A stretch of DNA of 64,000 bases from Auanema rhodensis (GCA_964057225.1 OZ059895.1:23570688-23634687), one strand, 5' to 3'. Positions 33,531 through 49,300 are shown, counted from the first letter of the stretch. The notes: generated by a model not told the origin, from the letters alone. Program-made: numbers and translations.

Positions 33531-36500
33531 GTAACTCGCTTCACGTGAAAGATAAAGAGATGCGGTTTTCAAAATTAGATTCCCCATGTCCATATTAGTC
33601 TAACAACAAATTTTTATTGATATTGGTGCATGGTAACCATGACTTTGAAATTTACGTGAACTTTAATTTATGCTAATTAAATGTACACGTGATGTGCACT
33701 TGGTATGTAACTTGCTTCACGTGAAAGATAAAGAGATGCGGTTTTCAAAATTAGATTCCCCATGTCCATATTAGTCTAAAAACAAATTTTTATTGATATT
33801 GGTTCATGGTAACCATGACTTTGAAAATTACGTGAACTTTAATTTATGCTAATTAAATGTACACGTGATGTGCACTTGGTATGTAACTTGCTTCACGTGA
33901 AAGATAAAGAGATGCGGTTTTCAAAATTAGATTCCCCATGTACATATTAGTCTAACAACAAATTTTTATTGATATTGGTGCATGGTAACCATGACTTTGG
34001 AATTTACGTGAACTTTAATTTATGCTAATTAAATGTAAATTTATGCTAATTAAATGTACACGTGATGAGCACTTGGTATGTAACTCGCTTCACGTGAAAG
34101 ATAAAGAGATGCGGTTTTCAAAATTAGATTCCCCATGTCCATATTAGTCTAACAACAAATTTTTATTGATATTGGTGCATGGTAACCATGACTTTGAAAT
34201 TTACGTGAACTTTAATTTATGCTAATTAAATGTACACGCGATGTGCACTTGGTATGTAACTCGCTTCACGTGAAAGATAAAGAGATGCGGTTTTCAAAAT
34301 TAGATTCCCCATGTCCATATTAGTCTAAAAACAAATTTTTATTGATATTGGTTCATGGTAACCATGACTTTGAAATTTACGTGAACTTTAATTTATGCTA
34401 ATTAAATGTACACGTGATGTGCACTTGGTTTGTAACTCGCTTCACGTGAAAGATAAAGAGATGCGGTTTTCAAAATTAGATTCCCCATGTCCATATTAGT
34501 CTAAAAACAAATTTTTATTGATATTGGTTCATGGTAACCATGACTTTGAAATTTACGTGAACTTTAATTTATGCCAATTAAATGTAAATTTATGCTAATT
34601 AAATGTACACGTGATGTGCACTTGGTATGTAACTCGCTTCACGTGAAAGATAAAGAGATGCGGTTTTCAAAATTAGATGCCCCATGTCCATATTAGTCTA
34701 ACAACAAATTTTTATTGATATTGGTGCATGGTAACCATGACTTTGAAATTTACGTGAACTTTAATTTATGCTAATTAAATGTACACGTGATGTGCACTTG
34801 GTATGTAACTCGCTTCACGTGAAAGATAAAGAGATGCGGTTTTCAAAATTAGATTCCCCATGTCCATATTAGTCTAACAACAAATTTTTATTGATATTGG
34901 TGCATGGTAACCATGACTTTGAAATTTACGTGAACTTTAATTTATGCTAATTAAATGTACACGTGATGTGCACTTGGTATGCAACTCGCTTCACGTGAAA
35001 GATAAAGAGATGCGGTTTTCAAAATTAGATTCCCCATGTCCATATTAGTATAAAAACAAATTTTTATTGATATTGGTTCATGGTAACCATGACTTTGAAA
35101 TTTACGTGAACTTTAATTTATGCTAATTAAATGTACACGTGATGTGCACTTGGTATGTAACTCGCTTCACGTGAAAGATAAAGAGATGCGGTTTTCAAAA
35201 TTAGATTCCCCATGTCCATATTAGTCTAAAAACAAATTTTTATTGATATTGGTTCATGGTAACCATGACTTTGAAATTTACGTGAACTTTAATTTATGCT
35301 AATTAAATGTACACGTGATGTGCACTTGGTATGTAACTCGCTTCACGTGAAAGATAAAGAGATGCGATTTTCAAAATTAGATTCCCCATGTCCATATTAG
35401 TCTAAAAACCAATTTTTATTGATATTGGTGCATGGTAACCATGACTTTGAAATTTACGTGAACTTTAATTTATGCTAATTAAATGTACACGTGATGTGCA
35501 CTTGGTATGTAACTCGCTTCACGTGAAAGATAAAGAGATGCGATTCTCAAAATTAGATTCCCCATGTCCATATTAGTCTAAAAACCAATTTTTATTGATA
35601 TTGGTGCATGGTAACCTTGACTTTGAAATTTACGTGAACTTTAATTTATGCTAATTAAATGTACACGTGATGTGCACTTGGTATGTAACTCGCTTCACGT
35701 GAAAGATAAAGAGATGCGGTTTTCAAAATTAGATTCCCCATGTCCATATTAGTCTAACAACAAATTTTTATTGATATTGGTGCATGGTAACCATGACTTT
35801 GAAATTTACGTGAACTTTAATTTATGCTAATTAAATGTACACGTGATGTGCACTTGGTATGTAACTTGCTTCACGTGAAAGATAAAGAGATGCGGTTTTC
35901 AAAATTAGATTCCCCATGTACATATTAGTCTAACAACAAATTTTTATTGATATTGGTGCATGGTAACCATGACTTTGGAATTTACGTGAACTTTAATTTA
36001 TGCTAATTAAATGTAAATTTATGCTAATTAAATGTACACGTGATGAGCACTTGGTATGTAACTCGCTTCACGTGAAAGATAAAGAGATGCGGTTTTCAAA
36101 ATTAGATTCCCCATGTCCATATTAGTCTAACAACAAATTTTTATTGATATTGGTGCATGGTAACCATGACTTTGAAATTTACGTGAACTTTAATTTATGC
36201 TAATTAAATGTACACGCGATGTGCACTTGGTATGTAACTCGCTTCACGTGAAAGATAAAGAGATGCGGTTTTCAAAATTAGATTCCCCATGTCCATATTA
36301 GTCTAAAAACAAATTTTTATTGATATTGGTTCATGGTAACCATGACTTTGAAATTTACGTGAACTTTAATTTATGCTAATTAAATGTACACGTGATGTGC
36401 ACTTGGTTTGTAACTCGCTTCACGTGAAAGATAAAGAGATGCGGTTTTCAAAATTAGATTCCCCATGTCCATATTAGTCTAAAAACAAATTTTTATTGAT

Positions 36501-36779
36501 ATTGGTTCATGGTAACCATGACTTTGAAATTTACGTGAACTTTAATTTATGCCAATTAAATGTAAATTTATGCTAATTAAATGTACACGTGATGTGCACT
36601 TGGTATGTAACTCGCTTCACGTGAAAGATAAAGAGATGCGGTTTTCAAAATTAGATGCCCCATGTCCATATTAGTCTAACAACAAATTTTTATTGATATT
36701 GGTGCATGGTAACCATGACTTTGAAATTTACGTGAACTTTAATTTATGCTAATTAAATGTACACGTGATGTGCACTTGG

Positions 36780-39700
36780 TATGTAACTCGCTTCACGTGA
36801 AAGATAAAGAGATGCGGTTTTCAAAATTAGATTCCCCATGTCCATATTAGTCTAACAACAAATTTTTATTGATATTGGTGCATGGTAACCATGACTTTGA
36901 AATTTACGTGAACTTTAATTTATGCTAATTAAATGTACACGTGATGTGCACTTGGTATGCAACTCGCTTCACGTGAAAGATAAAGAGATGCGGTTTTCAA
37001 AATTAGATTCCCCATGTCCATATTAGTATAAAAACAAATTTTTATTGATATTGGTTCATGGTAACCATGACTTTGAAATTTACGTGAACTTTAATTTATG
37101 CTAATTAAATGTACACGTGATGTGCACTTGGTATGTAACTCGCTTCACGTGAAAGATAAAGAGATGCGGTTTTCAAAATTAGATTCCCCATGTCCATATT
37201 AGTCTAAAAACAAATTTTTATTGATATTGGTTCATGGTAACCATGACTTTGAAATTTACGTGAACTTTAATTTATGCTAATTAAATGTACACGTGATGTG
37301 CACTTGGTATGTAACTCGCTTCACGTGAAAGATAAAGAGATGCGATTTTCAAAATTAGATTCCCCATGTCCATATTAGTCTAAAAACCAATTTTTATTGA
37401 TATTGGTGCATGGTAACCATGACTTTGAAATTTACGTGAACTTTAATTTATGCTAATTAAATGTACACGTGATGTGCACTTGGTATGTAACTCGCTTCAC
37501 GTGAAAGATAAAGAGATGCGATTCTCAAAATTAGATTCCCCATGTCCATATTAGTCTAAAAACCAATTTTTATTGATATTGGTGCATGGTAACCATGACT
37601 TTGAAATTTACGTGAACTTTAATTTATGCTAATTAAATGTACACGTGATGTGCACTTGGTATGTAACTCGCTTCACGTGAAAGATAAAGAGATGCGGTTT
37701 TCAAAATTAGATTCCCCATGTCCATATTAGTCTAACAACAAATTTTTATTGATATTGGTGCATGGTAACCATGACTTTGAAATTTACGTGAACTTTAATT
37801 TATGCTAATTAAATGTACACGTGATGTGCACTTGGTATGTAACTTGCTTCACGTGAAAGATAAAGAGATGCGGTTTCCAAAATTAGATTCCCCATGTCCA
37901 TATTAGTCTAAAAACAAATTTTTATTGATATTGGTGCATGGTAACCATGACTTTGAAATTTACGTGAACTTTAATTTATGCTAATTAAATGTACACGTGA
38001 TGTGCACTTGGTTTGTAACTCGCTTCACGTGAAAGATAAAGAGATGCGGTTTTCAAAATTAGATTCCCCATGTCCATATTAGTCTAAAAACAAATTTTTA
38101 TTGATATTGGTTCATGGTAACCATGACTTTGAAAATTACGTGAACTTTAATTTATGCTAATTAAATGTACACGTGATGTGCACTTGGTATGTAACTTGCT
38201 TCACGTGAAAGATAAAGAGATGCGGTTTTCAAAATTAGATTCCCCATGTACATATTAGTCTAACAACAAATTTTTATTGATATTGGTGCATGGTAACCAT
38301 GACTTTGGAATTTACGTGAACTTTAATTTATGCTAATTAAATGTAAATTTATGCTAATTAAATGTACACGTGATGAGCACTTGGTATGTAACTCGCTTCA
38401 CGTGAAAGATAAAGAGATGCGGTTTTCAAAATTAGATTCCCCATGTCCATATTAGTCTAACAACAAATTTTTATTGATATTGGTGCATGGTAACCATGAC
38501 TTTGAAATTTACGTGAACTTTAATTTATGCTAATTAAATGTACACGCGATGTGCACTTGGTATGTAACTCGCTTCACGTGAAAGATAAAGAGATGCGGTT
38601 TTCAAAATTAGATTCCCCATGTCCATATTAGTCTAAAAACAAATTTTTATTGATATTGGTTCATGGTAACCATGACTTTGAAATTTACGTGAACTTTAAT
38701 TTATGCTAATTAAATGTACACGTGATGTGCACTTGGTTTGTAACTCGCTTCACGTGAAAGATAAAGAGATGCGGTTTTCAAAATTAGATTCCCCATGTCC
38801 ATATTAGTCTAAAAACAAATTTTTATTGATATTGGTTCATGGTAACCATGACTTTGAAATTTACGTGAACTTTAATTTATGCCAATTAAATGTAAATTTA
38901 TGCTAATTAAATGTACACGTGATGTGCACTTGGTATGTAACTCGCTTCACGTGAAAGATAAAGAGATGCGGTTTTCAAAATTAGATGCCCCATGTCCATA
39001 TTAGTCTAACAACAAATTTTTATTGATATTGGTGCATGGTAACCATGACTTTGAAATTTACGTGAACTTTAATTTATGCTAATTAAATGTACACGTGATG
39101 TGCACTTGGTATGTAACTCGCTTCACGTGAAAGATAAAGAGATGCGGTTTTCAAAATTAGATTCCCCATGTCCATATTAGTCTAACAACAAATTTTTATT
39201 GATATTGGTGCATGGTAACCATGACTTTGAAATTTACGTGAACTTTAATTTATGCTAATTAAATGTACACGTGATGTGCACTTGGTATGCAACTCGCTTC
39301 ACGTGAAAGATAAAGAGATGCGGTTTTCAAAATTAGATTCCCCATGTCCATATTAGTATAAAAACAAATTTTTATTGATATTGGTTCATGGTAACCATGA
39401 CTTTGAAATTTACGTGAACTTTAATTTATGCTAATTAAATGTACACGTGATGTGCACTTGGTATGTAACTCGCTTCACGTGAAAGATAAAGAGATGCGGT
39501 TTTCAAAATTAGATTCCCCATGTCCATATTAGTCTAAAAACAAATTTTTATTGATATTGGTTCATGGTAACCATGACTTTGAAATTTACGTGAACTTTAA
39601 TTTATGCTAATTAAATGTACACGTGATGTGCACTTGGTATGTAACTCGCTTCACGTGAAAGATAAAGAGATGCGATTTTCAAAATTAGATTCCCCATGTC

Positions 39701-41340
39701 CATATTAGTCTAAAAACCAATTTTTATTGATATTGGTGCATGGTAACCATGACTTTGAAATTTACGTGAACTTTAATTTATGCTAATTAAATGTACACGT
39801 GATGTGCACTTGGTATGTAACTCGCTTCACGTGAAAGATAAAGAGATGCGATTCTCAAAATTAGATTCCCCATGTCCATATTAGTCTAAAAACCAATTTT
39901 TATTGATATTGGTGCATGGTAACCATGACTTTGAAATTTACGTGAACTTTAATTTATGCTAATTAAATGTACACGTGATGTGCACTTGGTATGTAACTCG
40001 CTTCACGTGAAAGATAAAGAGATGCGGTTTTCAAAATTAGATTCCCCATGTCCATATTAGTCTAACAACAAATTTTTATTGATATTGGTGCATGGTAACC
40101 ATGACTTTGAAATTTACGTGAACTTTAATTTATGCTAATTAAATGTACACGTGATGTGCACTTGGTATGTAACTTGCTTCACGTGAAAGATAAAGAGATG
40201 CGGTTTCCAAAATTAGATTCCCCATGTCCATATTAGTCTAAAAACAAATTTTTATTGATATTGGTTCATGGTAACCATGACTTTGAAATTTACGTGAACT
40301 TTAATTTATGCTAATTAAATGTACACGTGATGTGCACTTGGTATGTAACTCGCTTCACGTGAAAGATAAAGAGATGCGGTTTTCAAAATTAGATTCCCCA
40401 TGTCCATATTAGTCTAAAAACAAATTTTTATTGATATTGGTTCATGGTAACCATGACTTTGAAATTTACGTGAACTTTAATTTATGCTAATTAAATGTAC
40501 ACGTGATGTGCACTTGGTATGTAACTCGCTTCACGTGAAAGATAAAGAGATGCGGTTTTCAAAATTAGATTCCCCATGTCCATATTAGTCTAAAAACAAA
40601 TTTTTATTGATATTGGTTCATGGTAACCATGACTTTGAAATTTACGTGAACTTTAATTTATGCCAATTAAATGTAAATTTATGCTAATTAAATGTACACG
40701 TGATGTGCACTTGGTATGTAACTCGCTTCACGTGAAAGATAAAGAGATGCGGTTTTCAAAATTAGATTCCCCATGTCCATATTAGTCTAACAACAAATTT
40801 TTATTGATATTGGTGCATGGTAACCATGACTTTGAAATTTACGTGAACTTTAATTTATGCTAATTAAATGTACACGTGATGTGCACTTGGTATGTAACTC
40901 GCTTCACGTGAAAGATAGAGAGATGCGGTTTTCAAAATTAGATTCCCCATGTCCATATTAGTCTAACAACAAATTTTTATTGATATTGGTGCATGGTAAC
41001 CATGACTTTAAAATTTACGTGAACTTTAATTTATGCTAATTAAATGTACACGTGATGTGCACTTGGTATGCAACTCGCTTCACGTGAAAGATAAAGAGAT
41101 GCGGTTTTCAAAATTAGATTCCCCATGTCCATATTAGTATAAAAACAAATTTTTATTGATATTGGTTCATGGTAACCATGACTTTGAAATTTACGTGAAC
41201 TTTAATTTATGCTAATTAAATGTACACGTGATGTGCACTTGGTATGTAACTCGCTTCACGTGAAAGATAAAGAGATGCGGTTTTCAAAATTAGATTCCCC
41301 ATGTCCATATTAGTCTAAAAACAAATTTTTATTGATATTG
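36780..41340 (+). repeat. 4.5-kb segment duplicated at 46318-50878 (offset 9538 bp)
   Basis: Markers pair at exactly 9538 bp: GTATGCAAC 36956/46494, 39286/48824 and 41067/50605; ATGAGCAC 38371/47909; ATTAGATGCCCC 38991/48529. A private combination, GCGGTTTCC followed by ACAAATTT with GGTGCATGG (37873-37940 and 47411-47478), is shared only by these two segments, since other copies have GGTTC there. Left of about 36780 and right of about 41.35/50.89 kb the match stops: TTTGAAATTCACG versus TTTGGAATT. Confidence 0.85.
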
Positions 41341-44300
41341 GTTCATGGTAACCATGACTTTGAAATTCACGTGAACTTTAATTTATGCCAATTAAATGTA
41401 AATTTATGCTAATTAAATGTACACGTGATGTGCACTTGGTATGTAACTCGCTTCACGTGAAAGATAAAGAGATGCGGTTTTCAAAATTAGATTCCCCATG
41501 TCCATATTAGTCTAACAACAAATTTTTATTGATATTGGTGCATGGTAACCATGACTTTGAAATTTACGTGAACTTTAATTTATGCTAATTAAATGTACAC
41601 GTGATGTGCACTTGGTATGTAACTTGCTTCACGTGAAAGATAAAGAGATGCGGTTTTCAAAATTAGATTCCCCATGTCCATATTAGTCTAAAAACAAATT
41701 TTTATTGATATTGGTTCATGGTAACCATGACTTTGAAAATTACGTGAACTTTAATTTATGCTAATTAAATGTACACGTGATGTGCACTTGGTATGTAACT
41801 TGCTTCACGTGAAAGATAAAGAGATGCGGTTTTCAAAATTAGATTCCCCATGTACATATTAGTCTAACAACAAATTTTTATTGATATTGGTGCATGGTAA
41901 CCATGACTTTGGAATTTACGTGAACTTTAATTTATGCTAATTAAATGTAAATTTATGCTAATTAAATGTACACGTGATGAGCACTTGGTATGTAACTCGC
42001 TTCACGTGAAAGATAAAGAGATGCGGTTTTCAAAATTAGATTCCCCATGTCCATATTAGTCTAAAAACAAATTTTTATTGATATTGGTTCATGGTAACCA
42101 TGACTTTGAAATTTACGTGAACTTTAATTTATGCTAATTAAATGTACACGTGATGTGCACTTGGTTTGTAACTCGCTTCACGTGAAAGATAAAGAGATGC
42201 GGTTTTCAAAATTAGATTCCCCATGTCCATATTAGTCTAAAAACAAATTTTTATTGATATTGGTTCATGGTAACCATGACTTTGAAATTTACGTGAACTT
42301 TAATTTATGCCAATTAAATGTAAATTTATGCTAATTAAATGTACACGTGATGTGCACTTGGTATGTAACTCGCTTCACGTGAAAGATAAAGAGATGCGGT
42401 TTTCAAAATTAGATGCCCCATGTCCATATTAGTCTAACAACAAATTTTTATTGATATTGGTGCATGGTAACCATGACTTTGAAATTTACGTGAACTTTAA
42501 TTTATGCTAATTAAATGTACACGTGATGTGCACTTGGTATGTAACTCGCTTCACGTGAAAGATAAAGAGATGCGGTTTTCAAAATTAGATTCCCCATGTC
42601 CATATTAGTCTAACAACAAATTTTTATTGATATTGGTGCATGGTAACCATGACTTTGAAATTTACGTGAACTTTAATTTATGCTAATTAAATGTACACGT
42701 GATGTGCACTTGGTATGCAACTCGCTTCACGTGAAAGATAAAGAGATGCGGTTTTCAAAATTAGATTCCCCATGTCCATATTAGTATAAAAACAAATTTT
42801 TATTGATATTGGTTCATGGTAACCATGACTTTGAAATTTACGTGAACTTTAATTTATGCTAATTAAATGTACACGTGATGTGCACTTGGTATGTAACTCG
42901 CTTCACGTGAAAGATAAAGAGATGCGGTTTTCAAAATTAGATTCCCCATGTCCATATTAGTCTAAAAACAAATTTTTATTGATATTGGTTCATGGTAACC
43001 ATGACTTTGAAATTTACGTGAACTTTAATTTATGCTAATTAAATGTACACGTGATGTGCACTTGGTATGTAACTCGCTTCACGTGAAAGATAAAGAGATG
43101 CGATTTTCAAAATTAGATTCCCCATGTCCATATTAGTCTAAAAACCAATTTTTATTGATATTGGTGCATGGTAACCATGACTTTGAAATTTACGTGAACT
43201 TTAATTTATGCTAATTAAATGTACACGTGATGTGCACTTGGTATGTAACTCGCTTCACGTGAAAGATAAAAAGATGCGATTCTCAAAATTAGATTCCCCA
43301 TGTCCATATTAGTCTAAAAACCAATTTTTATTGATATTGGTGCATGGTAACCATGACTTTGAAATTTACGTGAACTTTAATTTATGCTAATTAAATGTAC
43401 ACGTGATGTGCACTTGGTATGTAACTCGCTTCACGTGAAAGATAAAGAGATGCGGTTTTCAAAATTAGATTCCCCATGTCCATATTAGTCTAACAACAAA
43501 TTTTTATTGATATTGGTGCATGGTAACCATGACTTTGAAATTTACGTGAACTTTAATTTATGCTAATTAAATGTACACGTGATGTGCACTTGGTATGTAA
43601 CTTGCTTCACGTGAAAGATAAAGAGATGCGGTTTTCAAAATTAGATTCCCCATGTACATATTAGTCTAACAACAAATTTTTATTGATATTGGTGCATGGT
43701 AACCATGACTTTGGAATTTACGTGAACTTTAATTTATGCTAATTAAATGTAAATTTATGCTAATTAAATGTACACGTGATGAGCACTTGGTATGTAACTC
43801 GCTTCACGTGAAAGATAAAGAGATGCGGTTTTCAAAATTAGATTCCCCATGTCCATATTAGTCTAACAACAAATTTTTATTGATATTGGTGCATGGTAAC
43901 CATGACTTTGAAATTTACGTGAACTTTAATTTATGCTAATTAAATGTACACGCGATGTGCACTTGGTATGTAACTCGCTTCACGTGAAAGATAAAGAGAT
44001 GCGGTTTTCAAAATTAGATTCCCCATGTCCATATTAGTCTAAAAACAAATTTTTATTGATATTGGTTCATGGTAACCATGACTTTGAAATTTACGTGAAC
44101 TTTAATTTATGCTAATTAAATGTACACGTGATGTGCACTTGGTTTGTAACTCGCTTCACGTGAAAGATAAAGAGATGCGGTTTTCAAAATTAGATTCCCC
44201 ATGTCCATATTAGTCTAAAAACAAATTTTTATTGATATTGGTTCATGGTAACCATGACTTTGAAATTTACGTGAACTTTAATTTATGCCAATTAAATGTA

Positions 44301-46317
44301 AATTTATGCTAATTAAATGTACACGTGATGTGCACTTGGTATGTAACTCGCTTCACGTGAAAGATAAAGAGATGCGGTTTTCAAAATTAGATGCCCCATG
44401 TCCATATTAGTCTAACAACAAATTTTTATTGATATTGGTGCATGGTAACCATGACTTTGAAATTTACGTGAACTTTAATTTATGCTAATTAAATGTACAC
44501 GTGATGTGCACTTGGTATGTAACTCGCTTCACGTGAAAGATAAAGAGATGCGGTTTTCAAAATTAGATTCCCCATGTCCATATTAGTCTAACAACAAATT
44601 TTTATTGATATTGGTGCATGGTAACCATGACTTTGAAATTTACGTGAACTTTAATTTATGCTAATTAAATGTACACGTGATGTGCACTTGGTATGCAACT
44701 CGCTTCACGTGAAAGATAAAGAGATGCGGTTTTCAAAATTAGATTCCCCATGTCCATATTAGTATAAAAACAAATTTTTATTGATATTGGTTCATGGTAA
44801 CCATGACTTTGAAATTTACGTGAACTTTAATTTATGCTAATTAAATGTACACGTGATGTGCACTTGGTATGTAACTCGCTTCACGTGAAAGATAAAGAGA
44901 TGCGGTTTTCAAAATTAGATTCCCCATGTCCATATTAGTCTAAAAACAAATTTTTATTGATATTGGTTCATGGTAACCATGACTTTGAAATTTACGTGAA
45001 CTTTAATTTATGCTAATTAAATGTACACGTGATGTGCACTTGGTATGTAACTCGCTTCACGTGAAAGATAAAGAGATGCGATTTTCAAAATTAGATTCCC
45101 CATGTCCATATTAGTCTAAAAACCAATTTTTATTGATATTGGTGCATGGTAACCATGACTTTGAAATTTACGTGAACTTTAATTTATGCTAATTAAATGT
45201 ACACGTGATGTGCACTTGGTATGTAACTCGCTTCACGTGAAAGATAAAGAGATGCGATTCTCAAAATTAGATTCCCCATGTCCATATTAGTCTAAAAACC
45301 AATTTTTATTGATATTGGTGCATGGTAACCATGACTTTGAAATTTACGTGAACTTTAATTTATGCTAATTAAATGTACACGTGATGTGCACTTGGTATGT
45401 AACTCGCTTCACTTGAAAGATAAAGAGATGCGGTTTTCAAAATTAGATTCCCCATGTCCATATTAGTCTAACAACAAATTTTTATTGATATTGGTGCATG
45501 GTAACCATGACTTTGAAATTTACGTGAACTTTAATTTATGCTAATTAAATGTACACGTGATGTGCACTTGGTATGTAACTTGCTTCACGTGAAAGATAAA
45601 GAGATGCGGTTTTCAAAATTAGATTCCCCATGTACATATTAGTCTAACAACAAATTTTTATTGATATTGGTGCATGGTAACCATGACTTTGGAATTTACG
45701 TGAACTTTAATTTATGCTAATTAAATGTAAATTTATGCTAATTAAATGTACACATGATGAGCACTTGGTATGTAACTCGCTTCACGTGAAAGATAAAGAG
45801 ATGCGGTTTTCAAAATTAGATTCCCCATGTCCATATTAGTCTAACAACAAATTTTTATTGATATTGGTGCATGGTAACCATGACTTTGAAATTTACGTGA
45901 ACTTTAATTTATGCTAATTAAATGTACACGCGATGTGCACTTGGTATGTAACTCGCTTCACGTGAAAGATAAAGAGATGCGGTTTTCAAAATTAGATTCC
46001 CCATGTCCATATTAGTCTAAAAACAAATTTTTATTGATATTGGTTCATGGTAACCATGACTTTGAAATTTACGTGAACTTTAATTTATGCTAATTAAATG
46101 TACACGTGATGTGCACTTGGTTTGTAACTCGCTTCACGTGAAAGATAAAGAGATGCGGTTTTCAAAATTAGATTCCCCATGTCCATATTAGTCTAAAAAC
46201 AAATTTTTATTGATATTGGTTCATGGTAACCATGACTTTGAAATTTACGTGAACTTTAATTTATGCCAATTAAATGTAAATTTATGCTAATTAAATGTAC
46301 ACGTGATGTGCACTTGG

Positions 46318-49300
46318 TATGTAACTCGCTTCACGTGAAAGATAAAGAGATGCGGTTTTCAAAATTAGATTCCCCATGTCCATATTAGTCTAACAACAAA
46401 TTTTTATTGATATTGGTGCATGGTAACCATGACTTTGAAATTTACGTGAACTTTAATTTATGCTAATTAAATGTACACGTGATGTGCACTTGGTATGCAA
46501 CTCGCTTCACGTGAAAGATAAAGAGATGCGGTTTTCAAAATTAGATTCCCCATGTCCATATTAGTATAAAAACAAATTTTTATTGATATTGGTTCATGGT
46601 AACCATGACTTTGAAATTTACGTGAACTTTAATTTATGCTAATTAAATGTACACGTGATGTGCACTTGGTATGTAACTCGCTTCACGTGAAAGATAAAGA
46701 GATGCGGTTTTCAAAATTAGATTCCCCATGTCCATATTAGTCTAAAAACAAATTTTTATTGATATTGGTTCATGGTAACCATGACTTTGAAATTTACGTG
46801 AACTTTAATTTATGCTAATTAAATGTACACGTGATGTGCACTTGGTATGTAACTCGCTTCACGTGAAAGATAAAGAGATGCGATTTTCAAAATTAGATTC
46901 CCCATGTCCATATTAGTCTAAAAACCAATTTTTATTGATATTGGTGCATGGTAACCATGACTTTGAAATTTACGTGAACTTTAATTTATGCTAATTAAAT
47001 GTACACGTGATGTGCACTTGGTATGTAACTCGCTTCACGTGAAAGATAAAGAGATGCGATTCTCAAAATTAGATTCCCCATGTCCATATTAGTCTAAAAA
47101 CCAATTTTTATTGATATTGGTGCATGGTAACCATGACTTTGAAATTTACGTGAACTTTAATTTATGCTAATTAAATGTACACGTGATGTGCACTTGGTAT
47201 GTAACTCGCTTCACGTGAAAGATAAAGAGATGCGGTTTTCAAAATTAGATTCCCCATGTCCATATTAGTCTAACAACAAATTTTTATTGATATTGGTGCA
47301 TGGTAACCATGACTTTGAAATTTACGTGAACTTTAATTTATGCTAATTAAATGTACACGTGATGTGCACTTGGTATGTAACTTGCTTCACGTGAAAGATA
47401 AAGAGATGCGGTTTCCAAAATTAGATTCCCCATGTCCATATTAGTCTAAAAACAAATTTTTATTGATATTGGTGCATGGTAACCATGACTTTGAAATTTA
47501 CGTGAACTTTAATTTATGCTAATTAAATGTACACGTGATGTGCACTTGGTTTGTAACTCGCTTCACGTGAAAGATAAAGAGATGCGGTTTTCAAAATTAG
47601 ATTCCCCATGTCCATATTAGTCTAAAAACAAATTTTTATTGATATTGGTTCATGGTAACCATGACTTTGAAAATTACGTGAACTTTAATTTATGCTAATT
47701 AAATGTACACGTGATGTGCACTTGGTATGTAACTTGCTTCACGTGAAAGATAAAGAGATGCGGTTTTCAAAATTAGATTCCCCATGTACATATTAGTCTA
47801 ACAACAAATTTTTATTGATATTGGTGCATGGTAACCATGACTTTGGAATTTACGTGAACTTTAATTTATGCTAATTAAATGTAAATTTATGCTAATTAAA
47901 TGTACACGTGATGAGCACTTGGTATGTAACTCGCTTCACGTGAAAGATAAAGAGATGCGGTTTTCAAAATTAGATTCCCCATGTCCATATTAGTCTAACA
48001 ACAAATTTTTATTGATATTGGTGCATGGTAACCATGACTTTGAAATTTACGTGAACTTTAATTTATGCTAATTAAATGTACACGCGATGTGCACTTGGTA
48101 TGTAACTCGCTTCACGTGAAAGATAAAGAGATGCGGTTTTCAAAATTAGATTCCCCATGTCCATATTAGTCTAAAAACAAATTTTTATTGATATTGGTTC
48201 ATGGTAACCATGACTTTGAAATTTACGTGAACTTTAATTTATGCTAATTAAATGTACACGTGATGTGCACTTGGTTTGTAACTCGCTTCACGTGAAAGAT
48301 AAAGAGATGCGGTTTTCAAAATTAGATTCCCCATGTCCATATTAGTCTAAAAACAAATTTTTATTGATATTGGTTCATGGTAACCATGACTTTGAAATTT
48401 ACGTGAACTTTAATTTATGCCAATTAAATGTAAATTTATGCTAATTAAATGTACACGTGATGTGCACTTGGTATGTAACTCGCTTCACGTGAAAGATAAA
48501 GAGATGCGGTTTTCAAAATTAGATGCCCCATGTCCATATTAGTCTAACAACAAATTTTTATTGATATTGGTGCATGGTAACCATGACTTTGAAATTTACG
48601 TGAACTTTAATTTATGCTAATTAAATGTACACGTGATGTGCACTTGGTATGTAACTCGCTTCACGTGAAAGATAAAGAGATGCGGTTTTCAAAATTAGAT
48701 TCCCCATGTCCATATTAGTCTAACAACAAATTTTTATTGATATTGGTGCATGGTAACCATGACTTTGAAATTTACGTGAACTTTAATTTATGCTAATTAA
48801 ATGTACACGTGATGTGCACTTGGTATGCAACTCGCTTCACGTGAAAGATAAAGAGATGCGGTTTTCAAAATTAGATTCCCCATGTCCATATTAGTATAAA
48901 AACAAATTTTTATTGATATTGGTTCATGGTAACCATGACTTTGAAATTTACGTGAACTTTAATTTATGCTAATTAAATGTACACGTGATGTGCACTTGGT
49001 ATGTAACTCGCTTCACGTGAAAGATAAAGAGATGCGGTTTTCAAAATTAGATTCCCCATGTCCATATTAGTCTAAAAACAAATTTTTATTGATATTGGTT
49101 CATGGTAACCATGACTTTGAAATTTACGTGAACTTTAATTTATGCTAATTAAATGTACACGTGATGTGCACTTGGTATGTAACTCGCTTCACGTGAAAGA
49201 TAAAGAGATGCGATTTTCAAAATTAGATTCCCCATGTCCATATTAGTCTAAAAACCAATTTTTATTGATATTGGTGCATGGTAACCATGACTTTGAAATT

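Larger units (their letters stand above)
20301..47908 (+). repeat. variable 10-15-monomer HOR family marked by the ATGAGCAC monomer
   Basis: TGATGAGCAC starts at 20301, 22258, 27798, 31381, 34063, 36041, 38371, 41975, 43777, 45755 and 47909. Spacings are 1957, 5540, 3583, 2682, 1978, 2330, 3604, 1802, 1978 and 2154 bp. Each is exactly n x 176 + m x 21 (for example 1978 = 11 x 176 + 42; 2330 = 13 x 176 + 42; 2682 = 15 x 176 + 42). The larger gaps are units in which the marker monomer was lost or another HOR was interposed. A typical unit order is ATGAGCAC, ACACGCG, GTTTGTAAC, GCC-197-mer, GATGCCCC, GATTCCCC, GTATGCAAC with TATAAAAACA, plain, GCGATTTTC, GCGATTCTC, GCGGTTTTC, CTTGC. Confidence 0.88.
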
